47,012 nucleotides of DNA. It comes from Gnetum montanum (taxonomy: Eukaryota > Streptophyta > Gnetopsida > Gnetales > Gnetaceae). The translations under genes and the position numbers were made by a program. Below are positions 32,362 to 43,714 of the stretch, one piece after another; the stretch's first letter is position 1, and every line of letters starts with the position of its first letter. Where the stretch lies: contig MNCI01005296.1 in NCBI GenBank assembly GCA_015680685.1, positions 231,238 to 278,249 of the forward strand. Direction: 5' to 3'. The notes beneath the pieces were generated by a model. The model was not told the DNA's origin, did not search any database, and was given only the letters and a program-made list of their open reading frames with translations.

Positions 32362-34070
32362 TTAGTCATGGGGGATACCCCCCATTGTAACAAGCAGGAT
32401 TAGTAAATGTTTTTACAATTTTTTGTTTCCCAATTTTTGTTTTTCTAATTTTTCATCTTTTATTTTGTCGTTTTATCTTTTTGAGGGTAATCTCATTTGA
32501 ATAAAATACTCATGTGACTTGTTAGTTGAGGTGTTGTTCTATGCTATCGAGTCACAAGGGACTAATTATTTGGACAATGAGCCTACAACATCCACCCACC
32601 CACTCTATTAATAAGAGGTTCTACTCTGGGTATGATGATATTCTTTTCATCATTAAAACTTAAAAGTAACTTTGTACTCATTATGCCCAAAGCAAAAAAT
32701 GATGGACTCAAATGGAATGGCTAGGGTGTGACATCAAGGGGACTTGTGGATTCTCTGTGGTGACATCTGTATGTGCTATCATGTAGCTTGGTTGTATTAA
32801 GGTCTTTGTAGATCTAATGAAAAAAAATGGGAGTGAGAATAATAAAGGCGCTCAACAAAGAAACTCCATGCTGTTCTAGAGGGTCCCACTAGAAAGACAT
32901 GCACCCATGCTTAAAGGTTGGTGGCTTCTTCAAATCACCATTGGAAATGATAAAGTGCCAATGTAGCCAGGTGAAGAAAAAGAAAAGAAAGAAGGAAAAA
33001 TAACAAAGAAAAAGATCAACAAGAATGCGTCGTAAAGAAATTCCAAATTACTCCTCCCTTGTACACAATGCCAAGTGATTGTACGCCTTGTTGTCATGAT
33101 GCTCTTATGGTTGTCTATCATTGCATGAAACAATGCGATGTCATTGATTAGAGGCATGGACTTGGTCTTGATTTTGGAGTGAAAGGCTAATGATACATTA
33201 ATCATGCCCCACAATTAGGATACATTATGCCTAGAGTAAGTTACCCCACGTCTCAATCTCTACAATCCCTTCTACAATTCATTTCACCCCACTATCCAAG
33301 TATTTCTAGCTTGTGTCTTGTGTGGCATAGAATTCATACCTCATCATGGTGGTATTTAACATGTGTGTGTTTTGTTGCACTGGTGCAGATTGCATTTAAC
33401 CCTTCTAGTGCCTATGAACATTTTAAGGTGTGGTTATGCAAGGGCATCATAGGTTGGAACCTGCTTTGGGGAGACCCACTTGCGTAACTTTTGTAATTTG
33501 TACTTATTACCCATGACTACATCATCTTATATCCTTCGAGTACTACATTGCTGAATTTATTCTTCCCAAATGTTCCTGTGCACCACTACATGTCCTTTTT
33601 CCCTAAAACTTACCAAAAGAAACTTTATTGTATAATTCCACTTTATTACACGGTTGGTGCCTTAATGTCTACTCAAAATTACCCTAGATCTTTCAAATTT
33701 ACCTTAAATCCTTCATTCTTGGCTGTGAAAATTCAAAAATTTATCGATTTTCCAAGTACCCTATTTTGGAGGGGATGCGATATTGGGTACCCGGTATCGA
33801 GTCCGACGTGATATCGGGTCCGCGCTAGTGTGTATGCGATATTGCGTNNNNNNNNNNNNNNNNNNNNGATATCGCATCTATGAAATCTATATATATGGAC
33901 CTCCTCATGTGCGTCAACGTCATTTTCAACTATTCATGTGAGGGGAGTTGTTGCAATTTTCATCCACGAATTTTCATGCTTACGCACCTACCATTTAAAC
34001 ATCAACATCATGCTCATTAATGCTCCGATTCTCCTTCTAATTCAACCTACTTAAACTCGGAGTGTTTAAC
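32362..34070 (+). other. Element C noncoding block
   Basis: Opens with TTAGTCATGGGGGATACC (32362-32379). GGGTGTGACATCAAGGGGAC near 32724 and CCTGCTTTGGGGAGACCCAC near 33462 have counterparts in element D (43572 and 44271). GATATC-type palindromes and a TATATATA stretch occupy about 33770-33895 around a run of N. No gene seen. Confidence 0.6.
33848..33867. other. Assembly gap (20 N)
   Basis: Twenty unknown bases lie inside a palindromic GATATC-rich stretch. The fixed length suggests a placeholder. Confidence 0.95.
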
Positions 34071-34090
34071 TCAGTCGTGGGGGAAGGGTA
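34071..34090 (+). promoter_or_regulatory. Second polypurine-like tract (element C)
   Basis: TCAGTCGTGGGGGAAGGGTA, 316 bases before the aORF ATG. Almost identical to the 3' polypurine tract at 38302-38316. Confidence 0.6.
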
Positions 34091-36204
34091 CACTCCAAGT
34101 TGCACATAGTTTTTTTGAAATTCGTTGTCGCTTGAAGGATATCATAGGGGTAAGTGATCTTTAGAAATGATAAGAACTAATGCCAAACTAATTTTATTCC
34201 TTTACCCAAACCATAAAAATTATTATTGGAGCCACCTAATCAAATTGTGTTCGAGATTAAAACCTTTAGGGGGATTTTCTTGAAAATTTCTAACTCTGAA
34301 ATCACACTAAGCAAAAATTGAATTCATTACAGGCAATGACTAAGGTATAAGATAATTAAATTTTGTTAAATGACCTTACTAACAGTTGATCCTGTGTGAT
34401 TACAGATGGCCCCTAAATGAGGACAACAGGGAGGATCCTCTCAGGGTGCATCTAAACAGCCAAGGAGAGGCAAAGGCCAAGGACCTCCTATAGAACATGC
34501 AAAGTAGGAGGCACAATCATTTAGCATCCATCAAGAACCCCTTGTTATTGCACAATCTGGGCATGTAGAAGGTGGAGAAGGTAGGGCACCTAAATGGGGA
34601 CAACATCTCACGTTGTCTCCAGAATGCATTCAGGTGATTCGAGAAAGGTCCACGTTAGCTGTAGTGATCATGGAACTCAATTTTGGACCCTTTACTGAAT
34701 TTACCCTTGAGGTAGTTAGAGATTAACTCAAAGGATCTCCACTGTGGCCTGTTCTCTTAGAGAGTGGCAAATGGCATTTGGGGGAGACGTACCAATTTTG
34801 GCATAATAAGGAAGAAGTCACCACTACTAATATGGGTGGGATTTCAATAAATTTCTCTGCTAAGGCCATTTTGAAAGTTCTAAACCTTTCGAATATACGA
34901 CCAAAGATTACTCACCTATCTACTCGCTCTGATCCTAATGCATGGAAAAATGGTTAAAAAGGGCATACAATGAGGAAGATAAAACATATGGGGAACTCAC
35001 CTTTGGAGAGAGAATCTATTTCAAAATTGTCACCTATCACATCTTCCCAACAAAATGACTAAACAGAATTTTCACCTATGCGGCTAGAGGAAGTGCAATC
35101 TTGATGGGCAAGGTTGATGCCAACTTGCCCCATCTATATCTCACAGAAATATTAAGGCAGTTTGAAGAATGTAAGAAAGGAAGTTTGCATTGCCTTTTCC
35201 CTATCTAATTAGGAAGTTGTGCCAACATGTTGGAATTCTAGGATACACTAATGATGTCCCTAGAAAAGCTCAAAATGCCCCATATGTTGAATTACTAAAG
35301 CCACCAACACCAAGGAAAGATGTTGGTGAGACACTGGAGCCTAAGCAAGAGCAGACGGTTGGGCCCACTACACCTTAAATAGCAAGGCCTAGCCAACTTC
35401 TGGAAATGAGGCCCAATCAACAATGGGAAGCAGGGCCCAGCACGCAACCCACAGGCCAACAAGACCAACCGCCACTTCCACTGCAAGATTATCGACCATT
35501 GATGAGCCACCTCAGGGCCATCGTAGAAACGGTCAGTTGGGGAAGTCGTGATGAGGCTAACCTCTTCAAGGTCATTGACGATGCTATACAACCCACAGTT
35601 TCAATTGATTAAGCATGGGGTGAGGTTTATATACAAACAGGAGGAGGGGAATCACATTGGTCACAATAGATCTCTAGAAATGCTGCATCTTTTAAAGTGC
35701 AATTAGAAACTAGTGAAGGTGTCACAGTAGTCGTCATGTAACACAAAGATGCAGCTGGAGCAATAGAAGTGGTTGCAGACCAAATCAAAGAATTATTCAA
35801 TGTCCCTGTTGTGCCACAGGCAGATCTCACAGGAGCACGTGATGCTCAAGTCTTAGTCAATCCCTCAATGACTCCTACAGAACATGAGGATGCTTTGGAT
35901 TAGTTACTACAAATAGGACAAGTGATGACATCCTTATTTGACATACCTCAAGATGTCACAGTAGCATAATCAAACCTCATTTCCACAAAGGGGAAGTTGG
36001 TCATGGTAGAGGTTAGGGCCGAACATGTTGAGGACAAATTGAGAAGACTCCAAAAGAAGTTTGTCACCCTGTAAGCCACACAGTAGGATTCGTTCCAACT
36101 TATCCCAGCTGACTAGCTAGAGTCATTTTGGACAAAGCAACTAAATAAACTATTAGAAGAGAATAAAAGGGTGGCAAGGGAAAAAGAGAAGGCTAATTGG
36201 GATG

Positions 36205-37131
36205 TGATGAGAGTAGTTACTCTAATTATTAGAGTGGTTACTCTAGTGGTTGCTTTAGTAGTTACTCTAATTATTAGAGGGGTTACTCTAGTAGTTATTC
36301 TAATTATTAGAGTGGTTACTCTAGCGGTTGCTTTAGCAGTTACTCTAATTATTAGAGTAGTTGCTCCCAAACCTATAAATACAGTGCCCATGCGCACAAT
36401 TGGGAGAAGTCTTTCAGTAGTCAAGTAGCGAAACTCTTGTAGTCTATTTGAAAGTTAGAGTATTTTTCAAGTGCCCGCAACAGGAGGTCTAAGTGTGGAC
36501 AGATCTTTATTCGAGCATTGTGTACCTGAGCATACCTTATGTACGAAAATAAAGACAAGCTCTTCGAATCATCCTTGTAGCACTTGAGATTTGTTTTCTT
36601 ATGCATTATTTTATTTTATTTTCTTATGCATTTATTTTATTTTATGTACTTTAAATTTCTGTTATTAGCATAGAAATTCATTTTGATCAATTAAACAAAT
36701 CGTTAAATGACACAAGCATGACCGCTTCGAGCATGCATGTAATGCTTAGTAACCTAGTAACGATTAGTGTTTGGTAATTCCAGCAGTGTTGCACTGCTTC
36801 AAGATGTGTACAGCAAGTGGGAATGGATGCTTGTGTTAGGATTAGTTAGAACTTAGTTAATGAGTAGTTAAGTTAAATTAGTCACTTAGTTACCTCTCTC
36901 CTTCCCTACTAGAGTAGGACATAAAAACATAAAAGCTATAAAAATCATGTGCCTTAAGCTTACTTAACCATACAATCGTGACATATAGGTAAGCTTGGGA
37001 AGACAACGATCAACCAGCCCATTCTTGTTTCATAAGGGCGCATAAGCACTTAGTTCTTGGAATTCGATCGGATCATGAGTGAAACGCTCGTATTTGTATG
37101 GTTGAGCATAGGGGTACCTTGCCGCTCATCA
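36205..37131 (+). mobile_element. Solo LTR (927 bp) with perfect 5-bp target duplication
   Basis: TGATGAG...GCTCATCA flanked by GGATG on both sides (36200-36204 and 37132-37136). Removing it and one GGATG restores the sequence found uninterrupted in element A near 1056. U3 has four near-copies of the inverted repeat ACTCTAATTATTAGAGT; TATAAATA follows near 36375 and AATAAAG near 36549. Confidence 0.95.
36219..36374 (+). repeat. Tandem palindromic repeat in solo-LTR U3 (78-bp unit, two copies)
   Basis: Inverted repeats start at 36219, 36264, 36297 and 36342, giving steps of 45, 33 and 45. Two 78-bp units each carry two palindromes. They end just before the TATA box. Confidence 0.85.
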
Positions 37132-38301
37132 GGATGCTTCAAAGGCACAAGCCCAAATGTATGCATATGCTAAAGCACTCAAGGCTTTACAAGAAGAAAA
37201 TAAACTTCTTGTCGCTGTGAATCTCTGGTTGACCACAATTGAAAAACAAATGAATGTTCTTAAGGAGAATTTTTAGCAAATGCGAGAACAATTAATAAGG
37301 GTCAACCATGACATGAATCACTTAGCTAGAGAAAATGGGACCCTCTTAATGGAGGAGGTACACACGATCCTTTAGAAGACAACCATTGAAATAAGTATGT
37401 GGCAGAATGAAGCTAAGCGACATGAAAAGTTGAAGGAACATTACCACAACTAGGTGGGGATGTACAAGTAGATCATTGAAAAAGAAATCCATATGGCCAA
37501 GACCCATATCAACACTTTCAGTGCTCAAAATGCTGACTTGCAGGCCATACTAGATACTTACGCCTTCACCCACGAAGCAAAACTAAAGAGCCAGGACTTG
37601 CAGATCTAGGATCTCACTAAGTACATGGAGTTGGCAAACCTGCGGTATGCCAACTTAGTCATGTTGATAACAAGATGCCTGAGGATAGAATTGGAGAAGC
37701 AGGTGGCATCCACTTATGCCAAGTATGAAGTAGAATTTGTTGAACACAAAAAGACACTGTAGAAATTAGAGGTAGAAAATTTTGAGTTAGAGGTGGTCAA
37801 AGCCAGCTACCAAGGGTAAAAATATGTCACAGAAAATTTGGCTCGATGGCTCATGGATTACCAAGAATGTAGAGACAAAGACAAAGCCTACAAGGAGGAA
37901 CGATGGTTGTTTATGGCTTGGTACGTCAAAGCCAATCAGATGTTTCTGCAATTGTCGTGTCTATGGGAGGTGCCAACTCTATCAAATATTGGAACATTAG
38001 CATGGATGACACACAATCCCCAAACCAAAGAAGAAAAAGTCTAGGTGCTCCTTTAGAGATATCCATTTCCAAAGCCCATGGATAAGGGAAAGAGGACCAT
38101 GGAGGAGCCACCACCACCAGGAACCACATAAGTTCCAACAATTTTGTCTTTTGTATTCCATGTTGGTGTCCTAATCTTGTTTTGCTTAACTTCACACTGC
38201 GGCTTGAAATAATTCATAGTTAGTCCATAATCCCATACCTATCCACTGTGTAATCTAATGAACTCATTCTCATTTTGTTTTACTCAAGGACAAGTTGTTA
38301 T

Positions 38302-38316
38302 TCAGTCGTGGGGGTA
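38302..38316 (+). promoter_or_regulatory. Element C 3' polypurine tract
   Basis: TCAGTCGTGGGGGTA directly before the LTR start TGATGAATCG, as in elements A and D. Confidence 0.75.
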
Positions 38317-38690
38317 TGATGAATCGTAGTTTGCCAGGCCCCAATATCGGACACTCGATATCGAGTATGCCATATCGCAGCCTGGGTAACGATATCATAT
38401 ACATGATATCGCGATTCCTGTGTTAGCCTATAAATATAGCACTCAGGCTTATAGGAAGGGAGTCTCTTTGGTAAGTCTTGAGGGTCGAGTCTTTTTGTCA
38501 GTTTTTAGTTAGTTTTCAATTCTTTTCCCAAGTGCATGCCCGCAGTGTCATGTTTGTAATTATACGGAACCTTTGTTTGAGTGCGACGTACTTGGACATG
38601 CACACAATCGACAATAAATATCGATATTACTCCATCATTGCAGCATTTACTTAGTTTTTAATTATTTAATTGTTAATTATTATTTATTGT
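38317..38690 (+). mobile_element. Element C 3' LTR, first part
   Basis: TGATGAATCG start, GATATC palindromes at about 38343-38411, TATAAATA at 38429-38436, AATAAAT near 38614. It stops at TTATTGT where element D enters and continues at 45991. Same LTR family as 2253-3058. Confidence 0.88.
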
Positions 38691-38715
38691 TGATGAGACA
38701 CAATTCACATGAGCC

Positions 38716-38760
38716 GTGATATCGCGTCGTCCCTTGCGATATCGCGTACGCGATATCGCG
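38716..38760. repeat. Palindrome array in element D U3
   Basis: GTGATATCGC (38716), GCGATATCGC (38736) and CGCGATATCGCG (38749-38760). 38736-38759 is as a whole a perfect 24-base palindrome centred on GCGTACGC. The array ends 15 bases before the TATA box. Confidence 0.9.
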
Positions 38761-39062
38761 GTCCACCGCTAAATCTATAAATAAGAGGTGGCACTCCCCT
38801 TATTTCCCATTCGGAGTTAGAAGTAGGAAAACTCTGGTAGTTTGATCACTCCAGAGATAGAATATTTTCCATGTGCACGCAGTAGGAGTTCCCAAGTGAA
38901 CGGATCTTTATTCGAGCAACATTGTACCTGAACGTAAGTTGTGTACAGCAATAAAGATGAACTTTGTGGATCCCCCTTACAGTGCATGGAATAGGATTTA
39001 TTACTTGTTATTTATTATCTGTTATTTCTTACCTGTTATTTATTACCCTGCAGTAGCGTGGC

Positions 39063-39245
39063 ATGAGTACAACTTGATTACGAGCATTTACGGATGTGTA
39101 CGGCTAATCAAGGAATCGGCTGCTCATCGCGATTAGATTCTCTCACCCTCAACTCCTAGAATGTGGAATGAGTACAACTTGATTACGAGCATCTAAGGAT
39201 GTGTACGGCTAATCAAGGAACGGATGCTCATTACCCTTAGGCTAG
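39063..39245 (+). repeat. 105-bp tandem duplication inside element D LTR
   Basis: ATGAGTACAACTTGATTACG begins both units, which continue through GGATGTGTACGGCTAATCAA. The same duplication is in the 3' LTR near 45395-45570, so it predates this insertion. LTR E (46377) lacks it at the corresponding place. Confidence 0.8.
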
Positions 39246-39654
39246 TTAAGTGCCTCAATACGACCACTTCGAGCATGTGCGTTACGCGTGGTGATCCCAG
39301 TAGCAATTAGTGTTTGGTAGCCGCGGTTGCATAGTTCAGGGTGTGTACAGTAAGTGGGAACAGATGTTGATGCTAGGTAGTTTAGACTTAGTTCATTAGT
39401 TAGAGTTAGTTAGTTTCTCAACCCTTCACCTTGATAGCATAGGAGAAAAACATAAAAGACTATAAAAATCATATACCTCAGACTTACTTAACCATACACC
39501 GTGACAACTACAAGTAAGTCTGGGAAGACAACGAATGATTAACCCCAAGTGTTCCATGGGGCGTGTAGGCACTTATTCTATAGAGTTCAACCAGATTGCG
39601 TGTGCTACGCTCATTTCGTATGGTTGAGTGTAGGGATACCTCGCCACTCATCAT

Positions 39655-39672
39655 TGGCGCCGTTGCCGGGGA
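39655..39672 (+). promoter_or_regulatory. Element D primer binding site (tRNA-Asp)
   Basis: TGGCGCCGTTGCCGGGGA, one base after the LTR, is complementary to the 3' end of plant tRNA-Asp. This is the primer used by Athila/Tat-type elements. Confidence 0.93.
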
Positions 39673-39799
39673 CTAAGTGTTTGTGTGCCGAGTAGAACAT
39701 AAAGGATATCACTCACATCGTTGGGAGCCTAAACGAACCTTCAGGTTAATCAAGATAAAAAATTAAATAACGGTAAAAATTGCACACCTACAAGAAATC

Positions 39800-42700
39800 A
39801 TGTCTTCTTCTTCTTCTCACAAGAGCACATCACCTAAGGACCATACAAAGGACAGTCGGCAATTAAAAACACATAGCCGAAATCAGCCAGTTCCTCAACA
39901 ATACAAAGTGACATATACTCATCCTGATGAGTATATTCCTAATTTTACTTTTATCTTCCATAAAGATGAACAGTTGCGCTAGAGAGATCTGCAAGGTAAC
40001 ATAGTGTTACCTCTAGATCGTGCAATGTCTAACATGCTTCTCCGTGCCTTGGCATAGATTGGCATGACGGAATTATTCGCCGAATACGTTGTAGAAAACT
40101 TTGACATAAGGGATTATCATCCCACAAAAGCACAACGTATGAGGGACTTAAGGTAGGAGAGTCAACATACACTGTTGAAGGGCAAAGGTCCGCACGTCCT
40201 TAGCAAAATAAGAGATGAGGAACCCCTTATAACGGGTTCTTTAGCAAACGATGTTTCCCCTCCTAACGATGATGCGGAGGTTGTGTATCAGAACCTACGA
40301 TCAACAATACATAACCATGGTTCTGATGCCTGTGCACACCAACTGTTCACAGAGGGAACAACCACTCATGCTAAGGACGAGCACTTAGATCGTCACCATG
40401 ATCAGGGCTGTAGCAGCCGAAGAGAAGGCAAGAAACATCGTCATGGCGATGGTTCCCCTTCTTCTTCCCCTTCTTCACATCACTCACCCTCTCCTTCCAC
40501 ATCTAGGCGTAGCCATCATGAACACAACGGAGAGGATAAAGGTAGACAAAATGAGAGACCTCGACAGAAAAGTTGAGAGAGAGGACAAGGGCAAGGACAT
40601 AGGGAGAGTAGGGAACAATGCAGACATCACAGGCATCATGAAAGAGATGATGATGACAAGCCCCTACTCGCAACCCAAAGTATGCTTGACATAACAGAGG
40701 CAGTTAGGATTCCCACAAGGCATTTAAAAGATAGTTGGATCAAACGATTAGGCATGAACAATATCTCACGATTTGAAGGGGGATACAACGCAGATTCGCA
40801 AAATCATTTACAGGCATTCCACGATGCCTATGCCTTGCAGAATATAGAAAATGAGTGGCAAAAACTTAAGTTGTTCCCAAGGATACTCACCAAAAAAGCA
40901 GAGAGTTGGTATCGGTCCTTAGAATCGGAAACCATCAGGAGGTGGAGTATGATGTTAGAACTATTCAATGATAAGTATTAGAGGTACTCCAGAGTGTCCA
41001 ATTTGTGTAAGCAGATCCAAGGCTAGAAGCAAGGTAGATATGAACCCTTGGATGCTGCCATGGCTCGCTACTACATATTGTTACATCGTTGCCTGGGCCA
41101 TGGGTACGCTCAGCGGGATCAACTTCGCCACATCGTGGATGGGCTAAGGCATGAAATGAGAAGAACCCTTGGGACTTATGCCCAGGGGAGATTATCACAA
41201 ATTAGAGCCCATGAAGTACATCGCTTGTTAGAGTAAGTAGCAAAAGAAGAAGGTGAGCTATGCAAAAGGGAAAGTGTGGAAGAATACAACCGTGACCTCT
41301 CCCTTCGAAAGAAGGGAGTTAAATTTTGTGATGAAGAGGATGAGTCACCAATCGAAGAGTTGGTGAACAGGAAGACCTTGCCGCTTCAAAAGCTGACAAC
41401 AGAAATAGTAGCTAAGGTAGACGATGTATGGAGTTCCTTAGACTCTAAAATTAAAACTATCTTGAAAATTGTAGAAGAGTCTAAGGTAGAACAAAGTAGT
41501 GACAAAGGTAAGACAAAGTAGAGAGATTTAGGCCCTACACATAACAAGGGTAAGGGAAAAATCGATAACTCCGATGTGGTTGTGGACTCTGACATAGATG
41601 ATGATGGTGGATGTGAGATCTACCAATATGACCATCCTAAGGGATGTTGTCCAATTATCTCACATCTACAGGAGTTTGGGGTGTATGCGCTTAATCCAAG
41701 ACTCAACCAACGGCAAACACCCCGAAGGTTACCTTATCCACAAGGTAACCTAAGGTAGTTCCACCAACCCTTAACGTATTATCCAAGTGGAACTCCACCA
41801 CAACCCATCGAACAACATGAACAGTGGCAATACCCACAGTCATGGGGGATGCCATTGTCGAAACATCAGTACCCTTACCGGCAGCCTGACCCTTATGGAT
41901 ATTATGTGCAGCAGCCGATTTCTCCAAGTGACTCTACAAGTCATACAACTCCCCATCGTCACTACCAAGTTCGAGAGTACTTCTGAAGGACTCCTTCTCC
42001 TCTGGGAGACACTCCATACCTACACCATCCTCCAAATCCATCCGCACCTCTTCCACAAGTAGTTCCCATAACACCTCCTGCTCCAACAATGCAAGGGGAA
42101 CTTCCTCCTCAACTGCAACAACGTCACGCTGCGAGAGCTATAAATATTTAACCTACTGCTGGTTCTGACAACTGTAAAAAGAGAAGACCCTTCCTTAGAA
42201 CCAGAAGCCTAGATAAATTCTCGCAACAACAAGCGGTTGGGCCCATGTACACTCCTCCATCATCTAACACTTCGAAGCACCCTTCAGTCCAACAGAGCTT
42301 AATGCATACGGTTATGTTAACACATACCGTAACTGACTGGATCAAGGTAGGCCACCTTCCCAGGAAATTTACTGATCCTGGAAGTCCCTTAATCTATTTA
42401 CAAATCGCCGAAAATAAACCACATAGGGCTCATCTTGACTCAGGTTCTGGAGTTAACTTAATTTCACAAGAGATGTATCATGCCTGGAACCTGCCCCAAC
42501 TTAAGAAGAGCAACATTCAACTAGAGTTGGCAGACCAGTCCATCACCATTCCCTTGGGATTGGTGGAGGACATCATCACCACTATGTGTGGTTGGTATTA
42601 CCCAGCTGATTTCCTAGTGATTGAAGTTAATAACAATGAAGGGGATTTCCCAATTATAATGGGAAGGACGTGGCTTAGTACAGTAGACGCATGCCTTAGG

Positions 42701-42943
42701 ATCCACGATCTTTCCTTAGAAATCTCTAAGATAAACATTTATGGAAAGATCAAGAAGAGAAAAGTTCCATGCATGACATACAGTGATTCATCGGGTGATG
42801 ACATGGAGGAAATGCCTCCATGTAATAGGTGTGCCCATGAAACATTGAAACAAAGATGCCTATATGTAGCAACCACACAACTAGTAGTAGACACGATATG
42901 GTTGACAGCTACTAGAAGGAGCAGACAAATATGCATGGAATGA
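39800..42943 (+). pseudogene. Element D gag-protease, one uninterrupted frame with about eleven stop codons
   Basis: From MSSSSSHKSTSPKD at 39800 to the TGA at 42941 a single reading frame holds, with no frameshift. Early part: YTHPDEYIPNFTFIF; then a Ser/His/Arg-rich stretch; gag core (40690-41240) with RFEGGYNADSQNHLQAFHDA, KLKLFPRIL and YAQGRLSQIRAHEVHRLLE; Glu-rich linker; YDHPKGCCPIISHL (41620); Pro/Gln/Tyr-rich linker; aspartic protease (42400-42720) with HLDSGSGVNLIS (DSG catalytic), VEDIITTMCGWYYPADFLVI and FPIIMGRTWLSTV. About eleven stops, mainly TAG, interrupt it. Gag would build the particle and the protease would mature it. A polyprotein with gag and protease fused fits the family. 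Confidence 0.85.
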
Positions 42944-43103
42944 ACTGAGGAGACCAGCCATGCCAACAACGAAGGCGTAGACACATTGGAATATGAGCGT
43001 CGCCAACTTCCATCCCTTAATCTAAGATCATCAATTGGAAGAAGTTGGAAACTTTTAAGAAATTCAAATAGGCACTCATTATTTCGGATCTCTCCCTTTC
43101 CAC

Positions 43104-43122
43104 TTAGACATGGGGGAGATGG
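43104..43122 (+). promoter_or_regulatory. First polypurine-like tract (element D)
   Basis: TTAGACATGGGGGAGATGG, just after the decayed end of the protease linker. Counterparts: 32362 in C, and reverse of 22904-22922 in B after integrase. Confidence 0.55.
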
Positions 43123-43260
43123 CCACCTATGCTAATCATATGGGGCCCTCAGTTGTTTTTACATTTTTGTTTTACAACGTTTTTGTCTTACACATTTTTG
43201 TTTTACAACTTCCTTTAACTTTTCTTGTTTTTTGTTTTACAACATTGTTATACTTTTTCC

Positions 43261-43262
<2 letters not shown>

Positions 43263-43294
<32 letters not shown>
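43263..43294 (+). repeat. (TG)16 microsatellite
   Basis: 32 bases of perfect TG, about 150 bases after the first polypurine-like tract. Element B has a shorter (AC)n at the matching place (22751-22763). Confidence 0.95.
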
Positions 43295-43295
<1 letters not shown>

Positions 43296-43714
43296 TCCAT
43301 CCTATAAGTTTGTCACCCAATAAGTGTTCGGAATGATGGTATGAACTATTTTCATATTGATTGCTAATGTTTGGTTTTTACCTTAAGTTATGATGTTGAT
43401 ACTAAGGTATGTTCTTTTGATATGGCAGGCAATGAAACCACTTCATCCATCCATCGACCAGTTTCTATGGTCTCTCTCGGCTTGGAAATGTACAATCCCC
43501 TTCTAATAAGAACTTAAATGAATCGGTAACTGGGCATTTCTCAAACTAAGGAAGGACTCAAGGATTGAAAAGGGTGTGACTTCAAGGGAACTTGATGCTT
43601 TTGTGTTGGCCGTTCTCTTGGGTGCTTGGATGTTTTCTTTTTGAGTTTTTCTTGCTGTTTCGATGTTACCCAACTGTCAGAAGTTGAGACAATAAAAATA
43701 AAAAGTCTTTGCAT

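Larger units (their letters stand above)
34406..38131 (+). pseudogene. Element C aORF, interrupted by a solo LTR
   Basis: ATG at 34406 directly follows TGTGTGATTACAG. The frame reads MAPK, TGA, then GQQGGSSQGASKQPRRGKGQ and continues with TAG and TAA stops to LKGSPLWPVLLESGKWHLGE, TYQFWHNKE and NFSAKAILKVLNLS, matching the N-terminal domain of B. LPFPYLIRKLC (35190) marks its end. A coiled coil follows, split by the LTR at 36205-37131, and resumes through MNHLARENGTLLMEEV to EEPPPPGTT and a TAA ending at 38131. Without the insertion it is about 2.8 kb, the same as in B. Confidence 0.75.
38691..39653 (+). mobile_element. Element D 5' LTR (963 bp)
   Basis: TGATGAGACA to CACTCATCA. U3: palindromes at 38716-38760, TATAAATA at 38776-38783. 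AATAAAG poly(A) signal at 38950. A 105-bp tandem duplication starts at 39063 and 39168. The 3' LTR shares this but lacks about 30 bases of the U3 palindrome array. Confidence 0.95.

Noticed and set aside
36171-36428. Plus-strand ORF with repeated LIIRVVTLVV
   Set aside because: It is a translation of the palindromic tandem repeat in a solo LTR, open on both strands because of the repeat.
38716-38760. Possible CRISPR-like or satellite array
   Set aside because: Too few and too short repeats, located in LTR U3 of a plant retroelement.
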